DNA from: Neisseria flavescens
Lineage (GTDB): Bacteria; Pseudomonadota; Gammaproteobacteria; Burkholderiales; Neisseriaceae
Reading direction: 5' to 3'
Length of the DNA stretch: 64,000 nt
NCBI RefSeq assembly: GCF_005221285.1
Contig: NZ_CP039886.1
Location: 1,426,001 to 1,490,000 of the forward strand
The position numbers and the translations under genes were made by a program. Position 1 is the stretch's first letter, and each line of letters begins with the position of its first letter. This document shows, piece by piece, positions 33,811 through 42,929 of this stretch. Under the pieces are notes generated by a model. The model saw nothing but the letters and a program-made list of their open reading frames with translations. It had not been told where the DNA came from and ran no database searches.

Positions 33811-34707
33811 TTAGTTCTCTTTTTTCAAATTTTCGTTATCGGTTTCATCGGCTTCAAGGCCGTCTGAAGACATTTCGGCTTCGTTTGTTTCCAAACCGTC
33901 TTTCAGGCTGATTTCGATTTCACCATAATTTTCAGGCTGTACGATACGCACCAAGCCTTCTTTAGCCAATTCCAGCAATGCAATAAAATTGACCACCACA
34001 TATGTCGCGCCCTGCTCCGGCTTAAACAAATCGCTGAACTTGCTGATACCGCTTTCGTTCAAGCGACGCAAAATCGCCGTCATCTGCGCGCGCACGGAAA
34101 TGGTTTCCCGCACCACTTCATGACTGCGCGTATGCTTGGCACGCGACAAAATACCCAACCAAGCCTGCGTCAAATCGGCAACGTACACTTCCGGCAACTT
34201 CGCCTCAACCGCAATTTCCAACGGCAGATACGCCCAAGCAAAATCACGTCCAGCACGCGGCAACGCATCCAAACCCTGAGCCGCCAGTTTCATCTGTTCG
34301 TAAGCCAACAGACGGCGCACCAACTCGGCGCGCGGATCCGCCTCTTCATCCTCAACTTCTTCAGGACGCGGCAACAGCAGGCGCGATTTAATTTCAATCA
34401 ACATCGCCGCCATCAACAGGTATTCCGCCGCCAAATCAAACTGATACGCTTCCATTTGGGCAATATAGTGCAGATACTGCTCGGTAATCTTCACCATCGG
34501 AATATCAAGGACATCGATATTTTGCTTGCGGATAAGGTACAGCAACAAATCCAACGGCCCTTGGAAGCTGCTCAATACCACCTTCAACGCATCAGGCGGA
34601 ATAAACAAATCTTGCGGCACATCAGTGACAGGTTGACCGAACACCCACGCAACGGTATGTTCAGACGGCGTTGCGGCAGTGGAAGAGATAAGGTGTTCTG
34701 AAGGCAT
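33811..34707 (-). CDS. scpA: Segregation and condensation protein A
   Basis: The 298-residue kleisin has the ScpA hallmark FQGPLDLLLYLIRKQNIDVLDIPM followed by KITEQYLHYI and LLMAAMLIEIKSRLLLP. A C-terminal winged-helix region (ALLELAKEGLVRIVQ) binds SMC. The N-terminal ~40 residues and the acidic C-terminal tail are extra; both carry DUS-type codons (TPSEH, SSDGLEAD). scpB is not in the immediate neighbourhood. Confidence 0.92.
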   Translation of the reverse strand: MPSEHLISSTAATPSEHTVAWVFGQPVTDVPQDLFIPPDALKVVLSSFQGPLDLLLYLIRKQNIDVLDIPMVKITEQYLHYIAQMEAYQFDLAAEYLLMAAMLIEIKSRLLLPRPEEVEDEEADPRAELVRRLLAYEQMKLAAQGLDALPRAGRDFAWAYLPLEIAVEAKLPEVYVADLTQAWLGILSRAKHTRSHEVVRETISVRAQMTAILRRLNESGISKFSDLFKPEQGATYVVVNFIALLELAKEGLVRIVQPENYGEIEISLKDGLETNEAEMSSDGLEADETDNENLKKEN

Positions 34708-34799
34708 GGTTAAAGGGTCTTTTTCTTTTTAAGTTTAGTAAGAAGTTTCATCAACAAAAGGCCGTCTGAAACGAGGACAGCCCGTTTTAAATATAAAAA

Positions 34800-35267
34800 T
34801 CAGCAGCTTTTACGATTGATTTGCAGAGAAACAATGGCGACGGCAAAGGTCTGGGCCAAGGCCATACCCAACAGCGGCAGACTGGCGAAAACTGTACCCG
34901 CCAGTACCGAACCGATATCTCGGGACAACACAAAACCATCCCTTGCAAGCATCGCCACTATCAAAGCCAACAGCAGCAAACTTTCGCAGCCGACCAAAAC
35001 CCAAATCATTTTAACCGAACGGCGTTTGCGCCATTTCATGATCCCGGCGTGCAACAGGCTGAACATCACGACAGACAGAAACGGATAAAGAAAAGTGGTG
35101 AATGGGCGGTTATAACCGCTTTGCACGCACAAATAATCGCCCGGCAGCGTATTGCATTCCATCACATCAAGAAACATCGGATCGACAGCATACATCAACA
35201 CGCCGAACCATACCGCATAAATCAGACTGGCAATAAAGTAGGCTTTAAAAAATCGGCCCTTAACCAT
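34800..35267 (-). CDS. Membrane protein of unknown function
   Basis: I do not recognise this 155-residue protein. The start was set at MVKGRFFKAYF (35267), preceded by GGGGGAAG; a longer frame to 35333 would overlap tcdA. Four hydrophobic helices are visible, at the N-terminus, after the Cys-containing loop CNTLPGDYLCVQSGYN (possible disulfide, periplasmic), in the middle, and at the end. It lies 13 bp after tcdA on the same strand. The ending is NRKSC. Confidence 0.65.
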   Translation of the reverse strand: MVKGRFFKAYFIASLIYAVWFGVLMYAVDPMFLDVMECNTLPGDYLCVQSGYNRPFTTFLYPFLSVVMFSLLHAGIMKWRKRRSVKMIWVLVGCESLLLLALIVAMLARDGFVLSRDIGSVLAGTVFASLPLLGMALAQTFAVAIVSLQINRKSC

Positions 35268-35280
35268 CTTCCCCCACCCC

Positions 35281-36057
35281 TCACTTCCGCCCCGCGATAT
35301 GCTCCACTGCCGCCTGCGCGCAATACAGCCCAAACGAAGCCGTCACCAGCATACTCGCGCCGTAGCCCGCGCAGGACAAACCTTGCGGCGCGGCATCGGT
35401 CGAACACGCTTCGCCGGATTGCGGCGGCGTGATATTCTCAGTTGAATAAACGCAAGGCATGCGCATTTTTTCTTTGGTATCGCGGCTGAAGCCGTAGCGT
35501 TTGCGCAAGGTGTAGCGCAAATTGGAAAGCAGCGGATCGTGGGTAACGCGGCTCAAATCGGCGGTTTGGATTAAAGCCGGATTTTTCTGTCCGCCCGCGC
35601 CGCCGCTGATAATAAACGGTTGTTTATGTTGCACGAAATACGCCGCCATCGCCGCTTTGACACGGATTTGGTCGATGGCGTCGATAACGAAGTCAAAAGG
35701 CTGTCTGAAAAGCTCGTCCAGATTGTCTTCGGTAACAAAATCTTCGATTTCCGTCACTTCGCATTGCGGATTGATTTGAGCGATGCGTTCGCGTAAAGCG
35801 GTAACTTTTGCCTTACCGAAATCATCGGTCAAAGCGTGCAACTGGCGGTTGACATTGGACTCGGCAACGTTGTCCAAATCAATCAGCGTTAAACGACCGA
35901 TACCGCTGCGCACCAAAGCCTCTACCGCCCATGAGCCAACACCGCCGACGCCAACCACGCACACATGCGCACGCGAAAAGCGCGCCAGTGCTTCGTCTCC
36001 GTAAAGTCTGGCAATGCCGCCAAAGCGGCGCAAAGAAAGAAAAGCGGCGTCCTGCAT
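35281..36057 (-). CDS. tcdA: tRNA threonylcarbamoyladenosine dehydratase
   Basis: The 258-residue ThiF/E1-like protein has the ATP-binding motif VCVVGVGGVGSWAVEALVRS and TLIDLDNVAESNVNRQLHA, then FVIDAIDQIRVKAAM. CsdL/TcdA members cyclise the t6A base at position 37 of ANN-decoding tRNAs to ct6A. Length fits TcdA rather than MoeB or ThiF, and no molybdopterin or thiamine genes are adjacent. Confidence 0.9.
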   Translation of the reverse strand: MQDAAFLSLRRFGGIARLYGDEALARFSRAHVCVVGVGGVGSWAVEALVRSGIGRLTLIDLDNVAESNVNRQLHALTDDFGKAKVTALRERIAQINPQCEVTEIEDFVTEDNLDELFRQPFDFVIDAIDQIRVKAAMAAYFVQHKQPFIISGGAGGQKNPALIQTADLSRVTHDPLLSNLRYTLRKRYGFSRDTKEKMRMPCVYSTENITPPQSGEACSTDAAPQGLSCAGYGASMLVTASFGLYCAQAAVEHIAGRK

Positions 36058-36141
36058 AAGTAACCTTGTGATATATCAATAAATTAATGAAAAACGCCAC
36101 AGGCGAATCGGACTGACATTATACTTGAAAGCAGATGGGCT

Positions 36142-36169
36142 GTTGTACCCGCCCGAAAGAGTTTATAAT
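36142..36169 (+). promoter_or_regulatory. Sigma-70-type promoter for the universal stress protein gene
   Basis: TATAAT at 36164-36169 with TTGTAC 16 bp upstream. It gives a ~65-nt leader before the ATG at 36244. Confidence 0.55.
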
Positions 36170-36243
36170 CGTTTCACATTCAGACAAGTTCTGATTTCAT
36201 ATTAAACGAAAGTGCCGCTACTCGGCGCAAAAGGAGAATAAAT

Positions 36244-36708
36244 ATGTACAAACATTTGGTTGTAGCCGTTGACGGTAGCGAGACTTCCCTCAATGCATTG
36301 AAACACGCCGCCGAACTGGCAAGCCTCAACAAAGCCCAACTGACTTTGGTTCACGTTGCCAACCCTGCCGAATACATGGCTTTGGCTCCTGAATTCCTGC
36401 AACACGAAAGCTATGAAGCCGCCGCAGTGGCTCAAGGTAACGAAGTTTTGGATTTCGCAGAAAAAACAGCGCGTGAAAGCGGCGTTGAAAACATCGTGAA
36501 ACACCTGTTGGTTGCCAACAAAGGCGCACGCGAAATGGCGCAAGACTTGGTTGACTACGCCGACAACAACGGCGCAGACCTGCTGGTACTCGGCACACAC
36601 GGCCGCACCGGCCTGATGCACCTCTTAATGGGCAGCTTCGCCGAAACCGTAATGCGTCAAAGCCACCTGCCTCTGCTGATTATCCGCAGCAAAGCCGAAG
36701 AAGCATAA
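36244..36708 (+). CDS. Universal stress protein, UspA family
   Basis: The 154-residue protein begins MYKHLVVAVDGSETSLNALK and ends with the ATP-binding motif GTHGRTGLMHLLMGSFAETV (G-x2-G-x9-G-S/T), so it is of the nucleotide-binding type. It is a cytoplasmic stress-response protein of generally unclear mechanism. AAAGGAG precedes the start. A single-gene unit with its own promoter and a paired-DUS terminator. Confidence 0.93.
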   Translation: MYKHLVVAVDGSETSLNALKHAAELASLNKAQLTLVHVANPAEYMALAPEFLQHESYEAAAVAQGNEVLDFAEKTARESGVENIVKHLLVANKGAREMAQDLVDYADNNGADLLVLGTHGRTGLMHLLMGSFAETVMRQSHLPLLIIRSKAEEA

Positions 36709-36731
36709 TCAAGCATTTATTTAAAATAGCG

Positions 36732-36766
36732 AAAGGCCGTCTGAATATTTTTCAGACGGCCTTTTT
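36732..36766. terminator. Paired-DUS terminator between usp and hemL
   Basis: AAAGGCCGTCTGAA and TTCAGACGGCCTTT with a T run; serves two convergent genes. Confidence 0.8.
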
Positions 36767-36786
36767 TCACATGACAGCTTCAGCTT

Positions 36787-38070
36787 TTATTTTGCCATTT
36801 CTTTGAACACTTCGTGTGCCACAGCAATGGTTTCATCAATCAGCTCAGGCGTATGCGCGGCGGAAACAAAACCGGCTTCGTAAGCTGACGGGCCGAATGC
36901 GACATTGCGGTCGAGCATACCGTGGAAGAAATGTTTGAAACCGTCGATATTGGAACGCACCATATCAGCATAGTTTTGCGGCGTATGGCTGGCAAAATAC
37001 AAACCAAACATACCGCCCACGCTATCCGCCGTAAACTCAACACCATGTGCTTTAGCCGCATCGGCAATACCGTTGACAAGGTGTTGGGTCAAGGCAGTCA
37101 GGTTTTCATAGAAGCCTTCGCGCTGAATGATTTCCAGCGTTTTCAAACCGGCCGCAACCGCAATCGGATTGCCGGACAATGTACCTGCCTGATACACGCC
37201 GCCCAACGGGGAAATACATTCCATAATGTCTTTACGGCCGCCGAACGCCGCCAAAGGCATACCGCCGCCGATTACTTTGCCCATGGTGGTCAAATCGGGT
37301 TTGATGCCGTGCAAAGATTGCGCGCCGCCGAGCGCGACGCGGAAGCCGGTCATCACTTCGTCGTAAATCAACACCGCGCCGTGTTTTTCGGTCAATTCGC
37401 GCAAGGCTTTGACAAAGGCTTCGGTCGGGCGGACGAGGTTCATATTGCCGACAAAGGGTTCGACAATCACGCAGGCGATTTCGCCGCCGCTTTGGGCAAA
37501 GGCTTCTTCGAGTTGGGCGATGTTGTTGTATTCGAGTACCAAAGTATGTTTGGTAAAGTCGGCAGGCACGCCGGCGGAAGACGGGTTACCAAACGTCAGC
37601 AGTCCGCTGCCGGCTTTGACGAGCAGGCTGTCGGAATGGCCGTGGTAGCAGCCTTCAAACTTGATGATTTTGTCGCGGCCGGTAAAACCGCGTGCCAAAC
37701 GGATGGCGGTCATCGTTGCTTCCGTACCGGAGCTGACAAGGCGCAGCTGCTCGACAGACGGCATGATTTTGGCGATTTCTTCGGCAATGACAATTTCGCC
37801 TTCAGTTGGCGCACCAAACGACAAACCGCCCAAAGCCGCTTCGCGCACGGCTTCGACGACTTCAGGATGGGCATGGCCGACAATCGCAGGACCCCAAGAG
37901 CCGACATAGTCGGTATAACGCGTGCCGTTTTCGTCCCAAACATACGCGCCTTCGGCTTTTTTGATAAAGCGCGGCACACCTCCGACGCTGCCGAATGCGC
38001 GCACAGGAGAGTTCACGCCGCCGGGAATAATGGCTTTGGCGCGGTTGAACAAGCTTTCATTACGGTTCAT
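36787..38070 (-). CDS. hemL: Glutamate-1-semialdehyde 2,1-aminomutase
   Basis: The 427-residue class III aminotransferase starts MNRNESLFNRAKAIIPGGVN; an upstream ATG (38106) adding 12 residues was rejected. Key parts are VSSGTEATMTAIRLAR, FEGCYHGHSDSLL and the PLP-lysine segment LTTMGKVIGGGMPLAAFGG. It makes 5-aminolevulinate from glutamate semialdehyde, the C5 route to heme. No other heme gene is adjacent. Confidence 0.96.
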   Translation of the reverse strand: MNRNESLFNRAKAIIPGGVNSPVRAFGSVGGVPRFIKKAEGAYVWDENGTRYTDYVGSWGPAIVGHAHPEVVEAVREAALGGLSFGAPTEGEIVIAEEIAKIMPSVEQLRLVSSGTEATMTAIRLARGFTGRDKIIKFEGCYHGHSDSLLVKAGSGLLTFGNPSSAGVPADFTKHTLVLEYNNIAQLEEAFAQSGGEIACVIVEPFVGNMNLVRPTEAFVKALRELTEKHGAVLIYDEVMTGFRVALGGAQSLHGIKPDLTTMGKVIGGGMPLAAFGGRKDIMECISPLGGVYQAGTLSGNPIAVAAGLKTLEIIQREGFYENLTALTQHLVNGIADAAKAHGVEFTADSVGGMFGLYFASHTPQNYADMVRSNIDGFKHFFHGMLDRNVAFGPSAYEAGFVSAAHTPELIDETIAVAHEVFKEMAK

Positions 38071-38225
38071 GGTCAATTCTTTCGTAAAAGGTCGTCTGAA
38101 AATCAAATTGATGCCATTTTAACACCAAATCCTTTTCAGACGGCCCAAGCTTCAAAATAAGAATCGGGCGCAAAATCAAAATTATTCTTTAAAAACAAAT
38201 ACTCTATCCACATTTTTCCTGCTTG

Positions 38226-38234
38226 TGCTATAAT
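38226..38234 (+). promoter_or_regulatory. Extended -10 promoter
   Basis: TGCTATAAT is a perfect extended -10 element, 35 bp before the ATG of the following secreted protein gene. No clear -35 is seen, as expected for this type. Confidence 0.5.
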
Positions 38235-38268
38235 CCGCGACCTATTGAAACAATAAAAGACAAGCATC

Positions 38269-38664
38269 ATGTTACGTGGATTCATACTCAGCCTCGCCCT
38301 TTTAGCGTCCTCCCTCGTCCATGCACAACGCAGCCTGCCTGACGATATGGACGTAGCCGTTTTAAAGACTGTCGATTTGCCTTATCTGAAAGTCAGCAAA
38401 GGCGGTTTTTCTTGGACGCGCCTGCTGACCTTGGGCATTGTGGACGGCAATGCGGCCAAACTGCAAATCACCCGCTTCACCAAAATCCACGATGAAAACG
38501 ACCGTTTCATTCCGATGGGCCGCCTGCTGAATCAAACCGGCAAAGCCGTTGCGTTCAAATACAACGAAGAAAGCCGCCTCGTCCGCGAAATCTGGATTTT
38601 GACCGACGCCGAAGCCGACAGGTTCATCGAACACGCCCAAAAGCAGAAAAAGGCGGAAGAATAA
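38269..38664 (+). CDS. Small secreted protein of unknown function
   Basis: This 131-residue protein has a clear signal peptide (LRGFILSLALLASSLVHAQ, cleavage after AQ or HA). The mature part has no recognised domain: it includes PYLKVSKGGFSWTRLLTL and EESRLVREIWILTDAEADRF, suggesting a small mixed alpha/beta periplasmic protein, and a Lys/Glu-rich tail. It contains no Cys. A tail-to-tail DUS pair separates it from miaB. Confidence 0.7.
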   Translation: MLRGFILSLALLASSLVHAQRSLPDDMDVAVLKTVDLPYLKVSKGGFSWTRLLTLGIVDGNAAKLQITRFTKIHDENDRFIPMGRLLNQTGKAVAFKYNEESRLVREIWILTDAEADRFIEHAQKQKKAEE

Positions 38665-38666
38665 TT

Positions 38667-38701
38667 TTTCAGACGGCCCGAGTATTTCATAGGCCGTCTG
38701 A
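38667..38701 (+). terminator. Tail-to-tail DUS inverted pair
   Basis: TTCAGACGGCC and GGCCGTCTGAA with a 13-nt spacer. The order of the arms is reversed compared with most pairs here. Confidence 0.55.
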
Positions 38702-38737
38702 ACCCTTTTACAACAAGCAAGTCAATCAAAACAAACC

Positions 38738-40060
38738 ATGAAAAAAGTATTTATCCGCACCTTCGGGTGTCAAATGAACGAGTACGACAGCGAAAAAATG
38801 CTGTCCGTCCTCGCCGAAGAACACGGCGGCATCGAACAGGTTACCCAAGCCGACGAAGCCGACATCATCTTGTTCAACACCTGCTCCGTGCGCGAAAAAG
38901 CGCAAGAAAAAGTCTTTTCCGACTTGGGACGCGTGCGCCCGCTCAAAGAAAAAAATCCCGACCTCATCATCGGCGTTGCCGGCTGCGTCGCCTCGCAAGA
39001 AGGCGAAAACATCATCAAACGCGCGCCTTATGTGGACGTGGTTTTCGGCCCGCAAACGCTGCACCGCCTGCCCAAAATGATTGTCGATAAAGAAACCAGC
39101 GGACTGTCGCAAGTCGATATTTCCTTTCCCGAAATCGAAAAATTCGACCATCTGCCGCCCGCCCGCGTCGAAGGCGGCGCGGCATTCGTGTCGATTATGG
39201 AAGGCTGTTCCAAATACTGTTCGTTTTGCGTCGTCCCCTACACGCGCGGCGAAGAGTTTTCCCGCCCGCTCAACGACGTATTGACCGAGATTGCTGGCTT
39301 GGCGCAACAAGGCGTTAAAGAAATCAACCTCTTAGGTCAAAACGTCAACGCCTATCGCGGCGAAATGGAAAACGGCGAAATCTGCGACTTCGCCACTTTG
39401 TTGCGCATTGTCCACGAAATCCCCGGCATCGAACGTATGCGCTTTACCACCAGCCACCCGCGCGAATTTACCGACGCGATTATCGAGTGCTACCGCGACC
39501 TGCCCAAACTGGTTTCCCACCTGCACCTGCCGATTCAAAGCGGTTCCGACCGCGTATTGAGCGCAATGAAACGCGGCTACACCGCCTTGGAATACAAATC
39601 CATCATCCGCAAACTGCGTGCCATCCGTCCTGATTTGTGCCTCAGCTCCGACTTTATCGTCGGCTTCCCGGGCGAGACCGAGCGCGAGTTCGAACAAACC
39701 TTGAAACTGGTGAAAGACATTGCCTTCGACTTGAGCTTCGTCTTTATTTACAGTCCACGCCCCGGCACGCCTGCCGCCAACCTGCCGGACGACACGCCGC
39801 ACGAAGAAAAAGTGCGCCGCCTCGAAGCTTTGAACGAAGTCATCGAAGCCGAGACCGCCCGCATCAACCAAACCATGGTCGGCACGGTTCAACGCTGCTT
39901 GGTTGAAGGTATCTCCAAAAAAGACCCTGACCAACTGCAAGCCCGTACCGCCAACAACCGCGTAGTCAACTTTACCGGTACACCCGACATGATCAACCAA
40001 ATGATCGATCTGGAAATCACCGAAGCCTACACTTTCTCCCTGAAAGGCAAACCGGTATAA
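38738..40060 (+). CDS. miaB: tRNA (N6-isopentenyladenosine-C2)-methylthiotransferase
   Basis: The 440-residue radical SAM enzyme has the N-terminal MTTase domain with Cys in RTFGCQMNEYDSEK, NTCSVREKAQEK and GVAGCVASQEG, holding the auxiliary cluster. The radical SAM motif is EGCSKYCSFCVVPYTRGEE, and a TRAM domain ends the protein. It adds the methylthio group to i6A37 in tRNAs reading UNN codons. Monocistronic with a paired-DUS terminator. Confidence 0.96.
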   Translation: MKKVFIRTFGCQMNEYDSEKMLSVLAEEHGGIEQVTQADEADIILFNTCSVREKAQEKVFSDLGRVRPLKEKNPDLIIGVAGCVASQEGENIIKRAPYVDVVFGPQTLHRLPKMIVDKETSGLSQVDISFPEIEKFDHLPPARVEGGAAFVSIMEGCSKYCSFCVVPYTRGEEFSRPLNDVLTEIAGLAQQGVKEINLLGQNVNAYRGEMENGEICDFATLLRIVHEIPGIERMRFTTSHPREFTDAIIECYRDLPKLVSHLHLPIQSGSDRVLSAMKRGYTALEYKSIIRKLRAIRPDLCLSSDFIVGFPGETEREFEQTLKLVKDIAFDLSFVFIYSPRPGTPAANLPDDTPHEEKVRRLEALNEVIEAETARINQTMVGTVQRCLVEGISKKDPDQLQARTANNRVVNFTGTPDMINQMIDLEITEAYTFSLKGKPV

Positions 40061-40072
40061 GCACACACAAAC

Positions 40073-40104
40073 AAAGGCCGTCTGAAACTGTTCAGACGGC
40101 CTTT
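40073..40104 (+). terminator. Paired-DUS terminator after miaB
   Basis: AAAGGCCGTCTGAA and TTCAGACGGCCTTT, 13 bp after the stop. Confidence 0.8.
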
Positions 40105-40169
40105 ATCTTGGTTCGGCTCCGTATCATCTGATTCATGTATTTTTATTACCCGAACAAAAGGCTTTTCAG

Positions 40170-40175
40170 TATAAT
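40170..40175 (+). promoter_or_regulatory. -10 element for the purine permease gene
   Basis: TATAAT, with only a weak -35 upstream. Transcription from here would give a ~105-nt leader; I see no known riboswitch class in it. Confidence 0.4.
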
Positions 40176-40288
40176 ACCGCCCGAAAATTCCCTTATCTGT
40201 TGAGAAGTTAAGGTCAAAATCCGAGCTTCCGGCAGTTAAACCCGATGATGCCGTCCTTAAACGGCTTTCCCCCAAAGGAATATCTCGA

Positions 40289-41599
40289 ATGAGTTCTTCA
40301 AATCAAAGCGTTTTGGAAAAATTATTCAACCTCAACGCCAATCAGACCAACGTGCGCACGGAAATTATGGCCGGTGTGACAACCTTCCTCGCCATGTGCT
40401 ACATCATCATCGTCAATCCCCTGATTTTGGGCGAAACCGGCATGGATATGGGCGCAGTATTTGTGGCTACCTGTATCGCCTCCGCCATCGGCTGCTTTGT
40501 GATGGGCTTTGTCGGCAACTACCCGATTGCCCTCGCTCCAGGCATGGGTTTGAACGCCTACTTTACCTTTGCCGTCGTCAAAGGCATGGGCGTGGACTGG
40601 CGTGTGGCTTTGGGTGCCGTTTTCATCTCCGGCATTATTTTCATCCTGTTCAGCTTCTTTAAAGTGCGCGAAATGTTGGTCAATGCCCTGCCTATGGGCT
40701 TGAAAATGTCGATTGCCGCAGGCATCGGCCTCTTCTTGGCATTGATTGCGCTCAAAGGCTCAGGCGTGATTGTGGCCAATCCTGCCACATTGGTCGGCTT
40801 GGGCGACATCCACCAGCCTACCGCCCTGCTGGCGATGGCAGGCTTTGTCATGGTGGTTGCACTTGGCCATTTCCGCGTTAAAGGCTCCATCATCATTACC
40901 ATTCTGACGCTGACCGCCATCTCCACCATCTTGGGCTTGAGCGAGTTCAAAGGCGTGGTCGGCGAAGTTCCAAGCATTGCACCAACCTTCATGCAAATGG
41001 ACTTCAAAGGCTTGTTCACCGTCAGCATGGTCAGCGTGATTTTTGTATTCTTCCTGGTTGACCTGTTTGACTCTACCGGCACATTGGTCGGCGTTTCCCA
41101 TCGCGCAGGCCTGTTGCAAGACGGCAAACTGCCGCGTTTGAAACGCGCCCTGCTTGCCGACTCTACCGCCATTATCGCAGGCGCCGCCTTGGGTACTTCT
41201 TCCACCACCCCTTACGTTGAAAGCGCGGCAGGCGTTTCTGCCGGCGGCCGCACCGGCCTGACTGCCGTTACTGTCGGCGTACTGATGCTGGCCTGTCTGA
41301 TTTTCTCCCCTCTGGTTCAAAGTATCCCTGCATTCGCTACCGCACCCGCCCTGCTCTATGTTGGCGCGCAAATGTTGCGCAGCGCGCGTGAAATCGATTG
41401 GGACGACATGACCGAAGCCGCGCCGGCATTCCTGACCATCATCTTCATGCCGTTTACCTACTCGATTGCCGACGGTATTGCATTCGGCTTTATCAGCTAC
41501 GCACTCATCAAACTCTTGTGCAACCGCACCCAAGACGTACCGCCTATGGTATGGATCGTCGCCGTGTTGTGGGCATTGAAATTCTGGTTCTTAGGTTAA
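40289..41599 (+). CDS. NCS2 family permease, AzgA-like (adenine/guanine/hypoxanthine)
   Basis: The 436-residue, ~12-14 helix permease has AzgA-type features: TNVRTEIMAGVTTFLAMCYI, NYPIALAPGMGLNAYFTF, the central FFLVDLFDSTGTLVGVSHRAG and TSSTTPYVESAAGVSAGGRTG. It takes up purine bases with protons. AAAGGAAT is the ribosome site. A convergent lipoprotein gene shares the terminator behind it. Confidence 0.92.
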   Translation: MSSSNQSVLEKLFNLNANQTNVRTEIMAGVTTFLAMCYIIIVNPLILGETGMDMGAVFVATCIASAIGCFVMGFVGNYPIALAPGMGLNAYFTFAVVKGMGVDWRVALGAVFISGIIFILFSFFKVREMLVNALPMGLKMSIAAGIGLFLALIALKGSGVIVANPATLVGLGDIHQPTALLAMAGFVMVVALGHFRVKGSIIITILTLTAISTILGLSEFKGVVGEVPSIAPTFMQMDFKGLFTVSMVSVIFVFFLVDLFDSTGTLVGVSHRAGLLQDGKLPRLKRALLADSTAIIAGAALGTSSTTPYVESAAGVSAGGRTGLTAVTVGVLMLACLIFSPLVQSIPAFATAPALLYVGAQMLRSAREIDWDDMTEAAPAFLTIIFMPFTYSIADGIAFGFISYALIKLLCNRTQDVPPMVWIVAVLWALKFWFLG

Positions 41600-41611
41600 A
41601 CTGCTCAAAAG

Positions 41612-41646
41612 AACAGGCCGTCTGAAAAGTTTTCAGACGGCCTGTT
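41612..41646. terminator. Bidirectional paired-DUS terminator
   Basis: AACAGGCCGTCTGAA and TTCAGACGGCCTGTT form a 15-bp stem between convergent genes. Confidence 0.85.
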
Positions 41647-41682
41647 TTATTTTACCCAGTGTTTAAAGCTGTCGGTAAAAGA

Positions 41683-42240
41683 TTATTTTTTCACTTTTTT
41701 AGCAGCAGGTTTAGCGGCAGCTTTCGCGCCTTTGTCCAATGCACAGAAGCGGGTAACGATTTGATCAACCACTTCTTGTTTGCCGTTTACTTCGGTAGTA
41801 CCGCGGATAGTCAGCATGTTGCCGTCAACTTTGTCTACGTTGGCTGCAGTGGCTGCTTCAGCAACCCAAGCGACATTGCCGCCCCAAAATGCGTTTACAT
41901 CTTTGCTGCTGTCAGTGATACGGAACAGGTTTTCAGTTAATTGACCTTTGTATTTTACTTGAGCGACAACAACCTCGTTGCCTTTGAAGCCGTACATTAC
42001 GCTCAGAGGCTCTTTGCCGTCTTTACCGCATTTGTAGTGAACTTCTTTAGTACCGTCGATAGAGTCTACTTTCAAAGTATTAGGTACTGGAGCTTGAGCT
42101 TGTTGAGCTTGGGCTTGAGTTTGTTGTTGCGCAGTAGGCGCAGCTTTGGCTTCAGGTTTAGCTTTAGAACCGCTGCTACATGCAGTCAGGGCAACAGCCG
42201 CCAAAACGGCAGGAACGATTAATTTAACATTCATATTCAT
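41683..42240 (-). CDS. Lipoprotein of unknown function with possible MliC/ACP-like domain
   Basis: The 185-residue protein starts at 42240 (GGGGAG, 6 nt spacing) with a signal peptide and lipobox LTAC. A Gln/Ala-rich linker (about residues 30-55) precedes a domain with a Cys pair, VHYKCGKDGKEPLSVMYGF ... QIVTRFCAL. The YxC...VxYxF pattern recalls the MliC/adhesin-complex-protein fold, a lysozyme-inhibitor family known in Neisseria, but this is only a pattern resemblance. The Lys/Ala-rich tail (AAAKPAAKKVKK) is unusual. Likely outer-membrane or periplasmic. Confidence 0.65.
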   Translation of the reverse strand: MNMNVKLIVPAVLAAVALTACSSGSKAKPEAKAAPTAQQQTQAQAQQAQAPVPNTLKVDSIDGTKEVHYKCGKDGKEPLSVMYGFKGNEVVVAQVKYKGQLTENLFRITDSSKDVNAFWGGNVAWVAEAATAANVDKVDGNMLTIRGTTEVNGKQEVVDQIVTRFCALDKGAKAAAKPAAKKVKK

Positions 42241-42592
42241 AATTGACTCCCCAATGGTTTCAATAAAAACCGGCAAATGCCGGCTGACATTTACACATTA
42301 ACAGAGATATTCTGTCTTGTCTTTATCTCAGACGGCATTTTTCAAGAAAAGTTCAAATAGATATTTTTATTATTTCAAATCAATAAATTATAAATATGAA
42401 ATCATGTAAATTCAGGTTTAGGTATTTTTAAGATGAATACTGTTGTCAATAAATTGGGTTTTGGCAATGGTAAAATGAGATTGAAAAGCGCATATAGATA
42501 AAAAAGTCTGGACAATTTATTTTACACACTTCTGCCTCTTGATTTGCTAAGCGTTTCAGACGGCCATAAAATACACACAGTAAATACAATAA
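42241..42592. other. Intergenic region upstream of the lipoprotein gene
   Basis: AT-rich, with one single inverted DUS (about 42555-42565). It presumably holds the lipoprotein promoter. No gene, repeat or RNA recognised. Confidence 0.5.
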
Positions 42593-42626
42593 AAAAAACG
42601 CAATCTGAAACAGATTGCGTTTTTTT
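42593..42626 (-). terminator. Terminator of the tRNA pair
   Basis: AAAAAACGCAATCTG, 3-nt loop, CAGATTGCGTTTTTT, directly after tRNA-Glu on the minus strand. Confidence 0.88.
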
Positions 42627-42632
42627 GAAAAC

Positions 42633-42707
42633 TGGCACGCCCACGGGGAATCGAACCCCGGTTACCGCCGTGAAAGGGCGATGTCCTAACCGCTAGACGA
42701 TGGGCGC
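42633..42707 (-). tRNA. tRNA-Glu (anticodon TTC)
   Basis: Read on the minus strand, the 75-nt sequence starts GCGCCCA, pairs with TGGGCGT, encodes its own CCA and has the anticodon loop CTTTCAC, giving TTC. The T-arm has GGTTCGAATCC. It lies 12 bp downstream of tRNA-Arg. Confidence 0.95.
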
Positions 42708-42719
42708 GGATAAATCTTG

Positions 42720-42796
42720 TGGCGCACCCGGAGCGATTCGAACGCCCGACCCTCTGGTTCGTAGCCAGATACTCTATCCAACTGAGCTACGGGTGC
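42720..42796 (-). tRNA. tRNA-Arg (anticodon ACG)
   Basis: The 77-nt minus-strand tRNA starts GCACCCG, has D-arm GCTCAGTTGGATAGAG, anticodon loop CTACGAA, T-loop GTTCGAATC and encoded CCA. The A34 wobble is normally edited to inosine. Confidence 0.95.
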
Positions 42797-42929
42797 ATCC
42801 TCATCACTTCGCAAGTGCGTTGTGAATCAAGAAGACCGAATAATATAGGCTTTACTGAAACCTGTCTACTCTTTTCACAGATATTTTTTTATATTTTTAA
42901 TTAACTAATTGAAATTAAAGAATATAAAA

